Shown here: piece by piece, positions 9,302-17,157 of the stretch
How positions within the stretch are numbered: position 1 is the stretch's first letter
How the letters are laid out: every line of letters starts with the position of its first letter
From: Bacteroidetes bacterium GWA2_40_15
GTDB taxonomy: Bacteria > Bacteroidota > Bacteroidia > Bacteroidales > VadinHA17
Assembly (NCBI GenBank): GCA_001768195.1
Contig: MENI01000004.1
Coordinates: 12,022 to 67,502 of the forward strand
Direction of reading: 5' to 3'
Length of the DNA: 55,481 nt
Program-made: the position numbers and the translations under genes
Notes under the pieces: model-generated
Databases searched by the model: none
Told to the model about the DNA's origin: nothing
Seen by the model: only the letters and a program-made list of their open reading frames with translations

Positions 9302-9638
9302 GATTGCTTCGTCCCGCGGGGCGGGACTCGCAATGACGGTTAAATCAGGGTTCTCTGTGCCGTTCCGCCTCGCAATGATGGTTTATTCACCAATTGTAAC
9401 CCATTCCAATGGAACGCACATTCTTTGCGAGACATGCGCAGCATGGCGAAGCAATCTGCCCTGTGGTATCGCAGATTAACTCAACTCCCTCCGGGACAGA
9501 TTCCCATACGGTTCTCTGTGTCGTTCTGTCTTGCAATGACAGTTTACTTATAATGGTTTATTCACCAATTGTAACCCATTCCAATGGAGAGTACAGTCAT
9601 TGCGAGTCCCGCCCCGCGGGAAGAAGCAATCTGCCCTA
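9302..9638. repeat. GCAATC/ATTGCGAG-type intergenic repeat block
   Basis: Within the 776-base spacer after the GH5 gene. A 36-base inverted repeat (9302-9337 versus 9596-9631, one mismatch) has ends reading GATTGCTTCG and the complement ATTGCGAG, with a palindromic CCCGCGGGGCGGG core. A perfect 36-base direct repeat begins at 9378 and again at 9553 (ATGGTTTATTCACC...), embedded in a longer degenerate duplication with a period of about 175 bases. The same type of dispersed repeat is known from many bacterial genomes. The spacer also holds a GIY-YIG pseudogene (9636-9926); 9927-10022 shows nothing clear. Confidence 0.8.
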
Positions 9639-9926
9639 TGGTATCGCAGTTAAACTCAAATCCACCCATTCCGGATTTAAACTTTTTATTAACCTGATTT
9701 TTGCATTCCTTGATCCCCCTTTGATCAGTTTTTCACTCTTAATTGCCTCACCGATCGATTCCAGTTTTTCAAAGTAAACCAGTTTATTGAGGTTTTATCT
9801 TGCTGAGAAACTCTTCCTGTGTTTCTTTTCTTTATGCTGTTTTACTCTCCCTGACAGATCGCTTATAACACCAGTATATAATACTGAGTTATTGATGTTG
9901 GTCATTATATAAACAAAACCAGTCAT
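9636..9926 (-). pseudogene. GIY-YIG nuclease superfamily gene with in-frame nonsense codon
   Basis: Read on the minus strand from the ATG at 9926 (AGGAG 9 bases upstream), the frame gives MTGFVYIMTNINNSVLYTGV, VKQHKEKKHRKSFSAR, stop, NLNKLVYFEKLESIGEAI, then KSEKLIKGGSRNAKIRLI and LNPEW. This is the small stand-alone GIY-YIG domain protein common in Bacteroidota, about 97 codons to the TAG at 9638-9636. Codon 44 is TAA (9797-9795), where the family has a Tyr in the usual KYN segment, so a single substitution explains it. No frameshift is needed. The last codons lie in the dispersed repeat block. A sequencing error is possible; otherwise a recent pseudogene. Confidence 0.8.
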
Positions 9927-10022
9927 AAAATTAATCTCCTGAACCTTAGATATTTTAAATCTGATTAATGGGGTCCCTTTCTAATGACTATTGAATGAGC
10001 ATTGAATGACAGTTGAATACCC

Positions 10023-11498
10023 TTACTTCCGGACTATCTTCTCATACCTGACCTGAGCCGGCAGTTTATTTTTTCCTGTCACATCAGGTCCATAAAGCGG
10101 CCATTTATATCCTTTAAGAAAAGATGGTATATTGTTCAGATACAATGAACCAGGCAGATCCGAAACCGGATTGACTGTTTCATTATTCACGACATTCGCC
10201 TTTATTATATTATCCCTGCTTTTTTTATCCCTGTCTGTGATTCCGGTAGTTATGTTGCCAATAACATTTTGCCTGTGTGAGTCGTCGTAGAAAAATATAC
10301 CCTCATCAATCACTTTGTTCCGAAAGTATGTATTTCCCGGTCCTGCAGGTCCCCAGTAATCAGCGATGCCAATTTCACTCACATAATTGCCCTCGAAAAG
10401 GTTCATGAAAGGATAGTGTCCGTGAACTGAAATATCGGGTGGTATCCATCCTTTATTCAAATTGATCTCACCTTCTCCCTGTACGGGATTTACCGAATAA
10501 TTATAACCAAACACATTTCCGCTGGCCCCTGTTTGTACCATCATGGCATGGCGCAAAGAATCAAATATATTGTTTTCAACAAGTGTACCGGTAGTATGCA
10601 TTCTGCATTCAACACCATATCCGCTGCCGCCCCCTCCGTAATCAAATGAATGATGAAAATAGCTTTCGCGTATCTCATTGGCATATGATACAGCTATCGA
10701 GACGTGCGTCCTGCGTGTATGATAGCTCTCAACTCCCCTCATCCAGCAGAATGCAGTGTTTTCAAAGTGAAATGTATGGTCAGCAGGAACCATTTTTTCA
10801 ATATAAAGGTCCTCAAAGCCTGTGTTAACAATCATTTCAACCGGCCTTATCATAGGTTTTTGTGCAGAAGAGAATGTGATATTCAGGGAGTTTTTCAGGT
10901 ACAGGATACTTTTACTGATACTGTCAATTTCAATTAACTGGCCAACGGAGTTCTCTGACCATCGTTGTATCCAGTCGGGTTTTGTGTACATCAGAAGAGA
11001 ATCATTTGCCTGTTGGATCTCAGCAAACTGAAAGGATTTGAAATAGAGGGCATTCTCAACTCTGACTTTATTTGAACTCTTCTCATATCCTGATACAAGT
11101 CTGTTCCATTTACTTCTTTGGGGGGCTTTGATTTCAATGCTATTGCCATTAGCGTAAGATAAAAGTTTTGGTACCTGTGAAGGATCACCTTTAAATACAA
11201 TGTTACTTCTTGTTATCCTGATTGTTGAATCGATCCTGTAGGTTCCGGAAGGTATAAAAACCATACCGCCGCCGGCTGGAAGACTCTTTATTGCTTTTAC
11301 AAAGGCCGGATAGCTGTCATATTGTCCGGTTATATCGGCCCCGAATTTCACAACATTTGCAACAGGACCACTGGTTACGGGAATGCCGCCGGGAATACCT
11401 GGTGACCATTTGATTCTCCTGTCGTCGGGAATTACCTGGGGAAAAACATTGGTGATAAATGCACCTGTTAATAATATGGAAAGAACAACTCTATTCAT
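10023..11498 (-). CDS. Secreted right-handed beta-helix protein, pectate-lyase superfamily
   Basis: A protein of 491 residues with a signal peptide (MNRVVLSILLTGAFITNVFPQ). The mature part has the Pectate_lyase_3 opening: NVVKFGADITGQYDSYPAF, GGGMVFIPSGTYRI, then a long beta-helix rich in short turns such as VENNIFDSLRHAMMVQTG and NLFEGNYVSEIG. This fold is shared by pectate lyases, GH28, GH55 and others. Asp, His and Arg residues in the later turns (ESYHTRRTHV, DYWGPAGPG) could form an active site, but I cannot assign the family. Likely action: depolymerisation of an acidic plant or algal polysaccharide outside the cytoplasm. The gene is transcribed toward the GIY-YIG pseudogene. Confidence 0.75.
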   Translation of the reverse strand: MNRVVLSILLTGAFITNVFPQVIPDDRRIKWSPGIPGGIPVTSGPVANVVKFGADITGQYDSYPAFVKAIKSLPAGGGMVFIPSGTYRIDSTIRITRSNIVFKGDPSQVPKLLSYANGNSIEIKAPQRSKWNRLVSGYEKSSNKVRVENALYFKSFQFAEIQQANDSLLMYTKPDWIQRWSENSVGQLIEIDSISKSILYLKNSLNITFSSAQKPMIRPVEMIVNTGFEDLYIEKMVPADHTFHFENTAFCWMRGVESYHTRRTHVSIAVSYANEIRESYFHHSFDYGGGGSGYGVECRMHTTGTLVENNIFDSLRHAMMVQTGASGNVFGYNYSVNPVQGEGEINLNKGWIPPDISVHGHYPFMNLFEGNYVSEIGIADYWGPAGPGNTYFRNKVIDEGIFFYDDSHRQNVIGNITTGITDRDKKSRDNIIKANVVNNETVNPVSDLPGSLYLNNIPSFLKGYKWPLYGPDVTGKNKLPAQVRYEKIVRK

Positions 11499-11682
11499 TT
11501 TATCTCCATTTGGTTGGGAACATACGAAGGTAGGGAAAATCGTAAACTTATAGACACTAATTAAAATTTTGAGATTATTCCAATATAGTAATGCAGGATT
11601 TTTTCTCTCCGATTACAAAACAACTTCTCCTGTTAAATGTTATTATGGTGGAATAGAATAATAAACTAATTCTGAAAACTGT

Positions 11683-12210
11683 ATGCGAGTAAGGAAAGAG
11701 TTATTGTTAATTGTGATAACACTGACAGATTTGTTTTCTGTCAATGCACAGAATCCTGTCAACTTTAAACTTATCTCTGCCACAGATAAAAGCGAATTCA
11801 TTTTAAATAATGAAAAAGGGAAGTTTATTACTCTCCATTTTCTGCTTAAAACGGAATGCCCCTTTTGCCTTCGTCATACTCAGGAATATTTCAGCAGAGC
11901 TGGAACACTGCCAAATGTTTTACAGGTATTTATTAAACCGGATACTGAGGCAGATATTAAAGCATGGTCAGGGAAATTACCAGCTGATGAGCTTATCAGG
12001 TTTCCTATTTACCGCGATCCTGAAGCAAATCTTGCCAGGCAATTTAATATTCCCTTTGGGTATGTCTTTCATAACCAGGTTGTTCATTATCCTGCCACTG
12101 TTTTGCTCGGACCTGACGGGAACGAAGTTTTTCGTTACGTAGGTAAGGATAACTCCGATCGTTTATCCTTTGATCAACTTGCAGAAAAAGTCCGGGAACT
12201 TACAAAGTGA
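11683..12210 (+). CDS. Secreted thioredoxin-like / peroxiredoxin-like protein
   Basis: A protein of 175 residues with a signal peptide ending near SVNAQ (residue 23). It has a thioredoxin-fold layout: a strand GKFITLHFLL followed by TECPFCLRHTQEYF with a CxxC motif (CPFC), later the cis-Pro region HYPATVLLGPDGNEVFRYVG. These match redoxin/AhpC-TSA type extracytoplasmic proteins. A role in periplasmic thiol redox is likely; whether it is a reductase or a peroxidase cannot be told. It stands alone, with the next gene about 100 bases on. The 184-base spacer upstream (11499-11682) is AT-rich, with no convincing signal apart from general promoter-like composition. Confidence 0.7.
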   Translation: MRVRKELLLIVITLTDLFSVNAQNPVNFKLISATDKSEFILNNEKGKFITLHFLLKTECPFCLRHTQEYFSRAGTLPNVLQVFIKPDTEADIKAWSGKLPADELIRFPIYRDPEANLARQFNIPFGYVFHNQVVHYPATVLLGPDGNEVFRYVGKDNSDRLSFDQLAEKVRELTK

Positions 12211-12309
12211 TAGCCTGACTTAATAATCTTCTGGAGGTTTGTCCTGCCTTTAACGTTGGGTAAATTTAGAAACATTGTGAGTAAGAGATATTTAACCTTT
12301 TATCGCCCA

Positions 12310-13278
12310 ATGAAAACTATTATATTTCTCTTCATAATAGTAATCCTCATTCTTTCATGCTTTTTAGTTTCATGCAGGAACGAAGAAATACCAATCCTGA
12401 CAACTACTGAGATAGCCAGAATTACGGAAACTTCTGTTTTATGCTGGGGTAATATAATTAATGACGGAGGTGCAGGGATTACTTCCAGGGGGGTCTGCTG
12501 GAATTCCAACGGTAATCCTACGGTAGCCAGTGTAAGAACCTCAGATGGAACTGGCCCTGGTCTCTTTGTAAGCATACTTACACAATTATTACCCAATACT
12601 CACTATTATTTAAGAGCGTATGCCACAAATAGTGCCGGAACAGGTTATGGTAATGAACTTAGCTTTACAACACATAATATCACAACAGGATCAGTAACTG
12701 ACCTTGATGGTAACACCTACAAGATTGTTATGATAGGTGCACAGATATGGATGGCTGAAAACCTCAAAACCACCAGATACAATGACAATACATCCATACC
12801 TCCTGTTACCGGCAATATGGAATGGAGTAGCCTCAGTTCTGCTGCCTATTGCTGGTATAACAATGATGCTTCAACCAATAAATCTACCTATGGTGCATTA
12901 TACAACTATTATGCAGTAGCTACCAGGAAATTATGTCCTTCAGGCTGGCATGTGCCTACCTATGCCCAATGGTCGGAAATGATAAACTATCTGGGAGGCG
13001 AAAGTGTTGTGGCCGACAAATTAAAAGAAGCTGGTGAAACCCATTGGATCCGTCCCAATGCAGGAGCAACAAATGAAAGTGGTTTTACAGCTCTTCCAGG
13101 TGGTGGCAGGATAAACGGAACGTTCGATTTTATTGGATTGGCCTGTGCATGGTGGGCAGCGACGTCTTATGATGCAGGCAATGCCTGGAGTCTGGAACTT
13201 GACGACGACAAAGTTTATTTAATTAAAGGTTATGTCAGTAAGAGTCAGGGTTATTCTGTTCGATGTATTAAAGATTAA
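12310..13278 (+). CDS. FISUMP-domain lipoprotein
   Basis: The start at 12310 gives a lipoprotein signal (MKTIIFLFIIVILILSC, a further Cys in LVSC); the ATG at 12256 would add 18 residues. Residues about 35-120 form a fibronectin-like beta-sandwich (TEIARITETSVLCWG, NTHYYLRAYATNSAGTGYG). The rest is the Fibrobacter succinogenes major paralogous domain (FISUMP): TDLDGNTYKIVMIGAQIWMA, ENLKTTRYND, KLCPSGWHVPTYAQW, FTALPGGGRI, and the closing YSVRCIKD. Such proteins are surface-exposed lipoproteins in Bacteroidota and Fibrobacteres, with unknown precise function, often present as many paralogues. Confident on domain content. Confidence 0.85.
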   Translation: MKTIIFLFIIVILILSCFLVSCRNEEIPILTTTEIARITETSVLCWGNIINDGGAGITSRGVCWNSNGNPTVASVRTSDGTGPGLFVSILTQLLPNTHYYLRAYATNSAGTGYGNELSFTTHNITTGSVTDLDGNTYKIVMIGAQIWMAENLKTTRYNDNTSIPPVTGNMEWSSLSSAAYCWYNNDASTNKSTYGALYNYYAVATRKLCPSGWHVPTYAQWSEMINYLGGESVVADKLKEAGETHWIRPNAGATNESGFTALPGGGRINGTFDFIGLACAWWAATSYDAGNAWSLELDDDKVYLIKGYVSKSQGYSVRCIKD

Positions 13279-13430
13279 TGTTTTATCAATTTCTATCTAT
13301 TGTATTTAAGATTTCAGAGGTTTTTATTTTTTCCATGCCTGTCAATATTCCATTTATCACTTTCTTTATAAAATGTTTTACCTTTCCTCCCTGATCAGGT
13401 TTAGCTAAAAATACTTAAATAACCGGAACA

Positions 13431-13928
13431 ATGAAAAAACGTCTGACAATCGCCTCTATAATGCTGTTTATTAGTGGCTCTTATTGTGCTCAGTCACAAA
13501 ATCCTCATACAAAGCTTAATCAGTCTGAATTACTTAAGCAATTTGAGGGTAACTGGGTGTTTGAAATTGGGAAAGACACAATTGCTTACTGGGATATGAA
13601 GCCCTGGGGTACCGGTTTCGAGGCCGGCCTTAAGTATGTCACAAAGGGGAAAGTTGTTAAAGAGGGCAAAGGCCTGTATGGATACGAAAGCAGTATTGAC
13701 AAAATTGTTGAAGCAGGAATTACAAAGGGAAAGGATATTGGAGTTTATGTGATGTGGTTCATAACAGAAAGTAAATTTGTTCTGATACCATATAGCGATC
13801 TGGCAAATCCCGAAAAGGCTTCATTCAGGATGGAGGGAGAATTCAGAGATCCTGACGTTCTGGTTGAAACAGATATAATAGAGAACAAAGTTGTAAAAAT
13901 TAAAACCTGGAAAAATTCAAAACGGTGA
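13431..13928 (+). CDS. Small secreted protein of unknown function
   Basis: A protein of 165 residues with a signal peptide (MKKRLTIASIMLFISGSYC then AQSQ). The mature part reads like a small beta-barrel (FEGNWVFEIGKDTIAYWDM, GFEAGLKYVTKGKVV, GKGLYGYESSIDKIVEAG), reminiscent of lipocalin-like or DUF1579-type proteins that score the weight of a sample-like module; I cannot assign a family. It ends 17 bases from the convergent gene at 13946, and the junction has an inverted repeat (AACCGGA at 13928, TCCGGTT at 13951) that might help to end transcription. Confidence 0.6.
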   Translation: MKKRLTIASIMLFISGSYCAQSQNPHTKLNQSELLKQFEGNWVFEIGKDTIAYWDMKPWGTGFEAGLKYVTKGKVVKEGKGLYGYESSIDKIVEAGITKGKDIGVYVMWFITESKFVLIPYSDLANPEKASFRMEGEFRDPDVLVETDIIENKVVKIKTWKNSKR

Positions 13929-13945
13929 ACCGGAGCCTGGCTATT

Positions 13946-14437
13946 TCAGATCCGGTTTATGGTGGTGCTTAATTCCCTTCTTTGCCATATCCCTCCCCAT
14001 CCGTATTTCCCGGAATCGATGATGTAAATCTGCCATTCAGATTTACCGGCAAGTGTCATTATTACTGATATGGTTCTCTTTTTATCAGTCTGGCCTATCA
14101 TGTAATAGTAGTGATCCTTCGGCTTTGCCTTCACTGTAAAAACATAACCGAATACTTCATTATCGTAAACGATATAATCCTTGTTTATAATGATCCTTAA
14201 AGAATCGTATGCAGAGTAGTAATGATCATACTGCTCGGCCCAGAAAGCAGCCTCTTCCTCCTCATACGATTCAAAATCATAAGTAGCTGTATCAATGGCA
14301 ATGCTGTATTGTCCGGTCACCTCTTCATAAGCTCCGGCATACCACTTCTTAAACAGTCCGACACGGACCTTAGGATTCCGGGCAGAGACTGAGGTGGCAA
14401 TGATCAATGTCACTATGACAAACAGTAGGTTTTTCAT
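13946..14437 (-). CDS. Small secreted protein of unknown function
   Basis: A protein of 163 residues with a signal peptide (MKNLLFVIVTLIIATSVSA). The mature part is rich in Tyr, Asp and Glu (TYDFESYEEEEAAFWAEQYD) and ends in a beta-rich stretch with Trp (KSEWQIYIIDSGKYGWGGIW). No family recognised. The gene is transcribed divergently from the esterase gene, with the hairpin-rich repeat block between them. Confidence 0.55.
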   Translation of the reverse strand: MKNLLFVIVTLIIATSVSARNPKVRVGLFKKWYAGAYEEVTGQYSIAIDTATYDFESYEEEEAAFWAEQYDHYYSAYDSLRIIINKDYIVYDNEVFGYVFTVKAKPKDHYYYMIGQTDKKRTISVIMTLAGKSEWQIYIIDSGKYGWGGIWQRRELSTTINRI

Positions 14438-14637
14438 ATCATTCAGTAATGTTACTTATTCTCAATTAATATTGAATCAATTCCGGCAAGTGAATTTTTA
14501 AAAATATTGCAAGGGAATAATCTTATATCTATGTTTCAGATAGTTTTCGATGCATGCCGGTCTGAACTGAAATCACACAAATAACAAAACAAATTCAATT
14601 AATGCTATTACTACTGATGTGTTAAGTTTTCAATATG

Positions 14638-14850
14638 AATCGTGCCGCGAAGTGGCATAATTTGATTAATCGTGGGTGAAACCCACGGGCAACGACAAAC
14701 TTAATGTCTCAGCCCTGAGAGGGCTGAATATTAGACTTCTATCATGAGTACTTTATTCAACCCCTCAGGGGTTGCCAGGGTGATATCCAGTCTTAACCGT
14801 GGGTTGCACCCACGGTTATTCAAATTTAACCCCGGTGGGGTTAAAACATA
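14638..14850. repeat. Composite palindrome-rich intergenic repeat
   Basis: The 583-base spacer before the esterase contains five hairpins in a row: CGTGGGTGAAACCCACG (14671-14687), TCAGCCCTGAGAGGGCTGA (14709-14727), CAACCCCTCAGGGGTTG (14758-14774), AACCGTGGGTTGCACCCACGGTT without its loop (14795-14817) and TTTAACCCCGGTGGGGTTAAA-type (14825-14845). The first and fourth share the same arms (CGTGGGT/ACCCACG). Before it (14438-14637) and after it (14851-15020) the DNA is AT-rich, with no clear gene. Confidence 0.8.
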
Positions 14851-15020
14851 AATTCAAATTAAAAAATCAAAGAACACTTATATTAATTTTATTATGAATA
14901 CTTTATACAAATTATTTAGAAATTTACGCATCGCTACTATAATGCTATATTTAAAAGCAGGTAAGGATTACAGAAGTACTGAATTCTTATATGAAATGTA
15001 ATACGGAACTTATGATGAAG

Positions 15021-17111
15021 ATGAAAGAGATAAACAAAAGATTGGCAGGAACAGCATTAGCTGTGTTTTTTACATCTGTTACCATACAATTTCTGCCGGG
15101 TCAGGTTGCTCATTTAAACACACCCGATCTGGTTCCTGTGGAAGGGTCATATCTTTTAAGCGGGAAACTGGACTCCGGCCAGTATAATTATTTTCTGAAT
15201 GGTATATTAAAAGAGCAATTTGATTCCAGGAGAAAAAAATTGACAGAAAACCTGAAATCACGCGAAGACCTGATCCTGCATCTCGATAGGATAAAGGCTG
15301 AATACATAAGTTTATTGGGGCCATTTCCTGAGAAAACACCTCTTAATCCGGTTGTTACCGGGAAAATTGAGAGAGAAGATTATACTGTTGAAAAAGTCGC
15401 ATTTGAAAGCAGACCAGGTCATCACGTTACGGCACTTCTGTATTTGCCGGAGGGGAAGGGTCCATTCCCGGCAATTCTGCACATGCCGGGGCATTCATTT
15501 GATGCCAAGGGGAGAGGTGTGTATCAGACAATAGGAAGATTCTTTGCATTAAACGGATATGTGGTGTTGCAGGTTGATCCTGTTTGCCAGGGAGAAAGAT
15601 GCCAGATATGCCAGACTGAACCGGTAAAGTATTCCGATATTTATGGAAACCCATTAAGTCAGAGCACAACAAGTCAGCATGAATTATATAATGAGAAATT
15701 ACTCCTTCTTGGCTCAACTTTGGTTGCATGGGAGGCGTGGGATAATATCAGGAGTATCGATTATTTGTGCGGCAGGAGTGAAGTTGATATAACCAGGATC
15801 GGTATCACTGGTCTGTCGGGAGGAGGAACACAGGCAACTTATCTCGCACCGCTTGATTCCAGAATAAAAGTTTCTGTTCCAAGCAGTTATATTGCAACAA
15901 CTGAAGAAAAATTCCGGACAATCGGGAGTCAGGATGGATGCCAGCAGCTCTATTCAGAAGGAAAGGCAGGGATTGAGGAGCAGGATTTCCTTTTTATGGC
16001 TGCGCCAATGCCTGTTCAGATACTTTCAACATACGATGATTTCTTTTCGTATAAGGGTTCAAAGACTGCATTTTCTGAACTGCGCGAAATGTACAAAGTA
16101 GTGGGAGCAGGCGACCGTATAAGGCAGTTTGCTGCCCCGGGCGATCATGGTATGCCACAGGTTTCTCTTGAAGCGAATGTCAGGTGGATGAACTGGTGGC
16201 TTAAAGGCGATTCGTCCATTATTGTCGCTGATACTCTGAGAAATCCTTATATTCCTCTTAAAGACACATATGTTTCAGGAACGGGACAGGTATTGTCGTA
16301 TTTTGAAGGGGAAAAGAGTATTCCCGATTATGCAGTTGAGATGCTGGAACAGGTCAGACAGACGAAAACTGAATTTTTAGCAAATAACAGCAGTTCCGGG
16401 ATATCTGAAAAGGCTGCCGGATTGATTGGCTATCAGGAACCGGTCAACATCAGTGGCGGCAGTTTTAAGGGAACTTTTGAATGGGAAGGTTTGAGAATTG
16501 AGAAGCATCTCATTGATCGTGACCGGGACTTTAAATTGCCGGCATTGATAATAAAACCGAAAAAGGTCAAAAGCAAAGGGGTGCCTGCCATAATATTTTC
16601 CGGTTGTTTCGGGAAGATGAATGAAATCTCAAAGAACAAGCAATTCATTTTACAGAAAATCAGGGAAGGTTATGCTGTAATGGTTGTGGATGTGAGCAAC
16701 ACGGGGGAATTAAGGACCCCGGAAAAAGGTGTCCAGGTAAATTATGAGTTTTTTGTAGCAAAGCTGCCTGTATATGCAGGCAGGACATTACTGGGTTACC
16801 GTACGGAAGACCTTGTTATTGCAAGGAACTACTTTCAGACTGTATTAAATATAAACAGGAAAAAGACAGAACTTTTTGCTTCAGGACAAGCCGGACCTCC
16901 TGCGATCCATGCAGCCGTAATAGGCGGAGGTTTTTCAAAATTGTATCTCATGAATACACTGGATTCATGGGAAACGATTGTCAGAACACACTTCATGCCG
17001 GATAATCTGGGAGTGATTGTACCTGAAGTACTGAAATACTATGATTTGCCTGATCTTGAATTAATGCTGGCAGCTAAGAAAATTGCTGTGGAAAGGATAA
17101 TTAAGGAGTGA
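15021..17111 (+). CDS. Secreted two-domain alpha/beta hydrolase, acetyl-xylan-esterase-like
   Basis: About 696 residues from the start at 15021 (MKEINKRLAGTALAVFF gives a normal signal peptide); in-frame ATGs at 14991, 15012 and 15015 are also possible. The first alpha/beta-hydrolase domain has a nucleophile elbow GLSGGG, an Asp in STYDDFFS and a His in APGDHGMPQ, giving a full catalytic triad. The second half repeats the fold (VPAIIFSGCFGKMNE, YAVMVVDVSNTGELRT), but its elbow reads SGQAGPPAIHAA, with Ala in place of the nucleophilic Ser, so it is probably inactive. Likely role: removal of acetyl or other esters from polysaccharide, together with the neighbouring glycosidases. Substrate unknown. 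Confidence 0.8.
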   Translation: MKEINKRLAGTALAVFFTSVTIQFLPGQVAHLNTPDLVPVEGSYLLSGKLDSGQYNYFLNGILKEQFDSRRKKLTENLKSREDLILHLDRIKAEYISLLGPFPEKTPLNPVVTGKIEREDYTVEKVAFESRPGHHVTALLYLPEGKGPFPAILHMPGHSFDAKGRGVYQTIGRFFALNGYVVLQVDPVCQGERCQICQTEPVKYSDIYGNPLSQSTTSQHELYNEKLLLLGSTLVAWEAWDNIRSIDYLCGRSEVDITRIGITGLSGGGTQATYLAPLDSRIKVSVPSSYIATTEEKFRTIGSQDGCQQLYSEGKAGIEEQDFLFMAAPMPVQILSTYDDFFSYKGSKTAFSELREMYKVVGAGDRIRQFAAPGDHGMPQVSLEANVRWMNWWLKGDSSIIVADTLRNPYIPLKDTYVSGTGQVLSYFEGEKSIPDYAVEMLEQVRQTKTEFLANNSSSGISEKAAGLIGYQEPVNISGGSFKGTFEWEGLRIEKHLIDRDRDFKLPALIIKPKKVKSKGVPAIIFSGCFGKMNEISKNKQFILQKIREGYAVMVVDVSNTGELRTPEKGVQVNYEFFVAKLPVYAGRTLLGYRTEDLVIARNYFQTVLNINRKKTELFASGQAGPPAIHAAVIGGGFSKLYLMNTLDSWETIVRTHFMPDNLGVIVPEVLKYYDLPDLELMLAAKKIAVERIIKE

Positions 17112-17157
17112 GTTCATGTCTGAGAAATGATCATATCGATGGTCATCCATAGAAATT

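Noticed and set aside
9409-9777. Plus-strand frame of 122 codons
   Set aside because: Lies across the dispersed repeat block and antisense to the GIY-YIG pseudogene; no family features.
14894-15001. 35-codon plus-strand frame (MNTLYKLFRNLRIATIML)
   Set aside because: AT-rich, overlaps possible starts of the esterase gene, no recognised family; could be chance.
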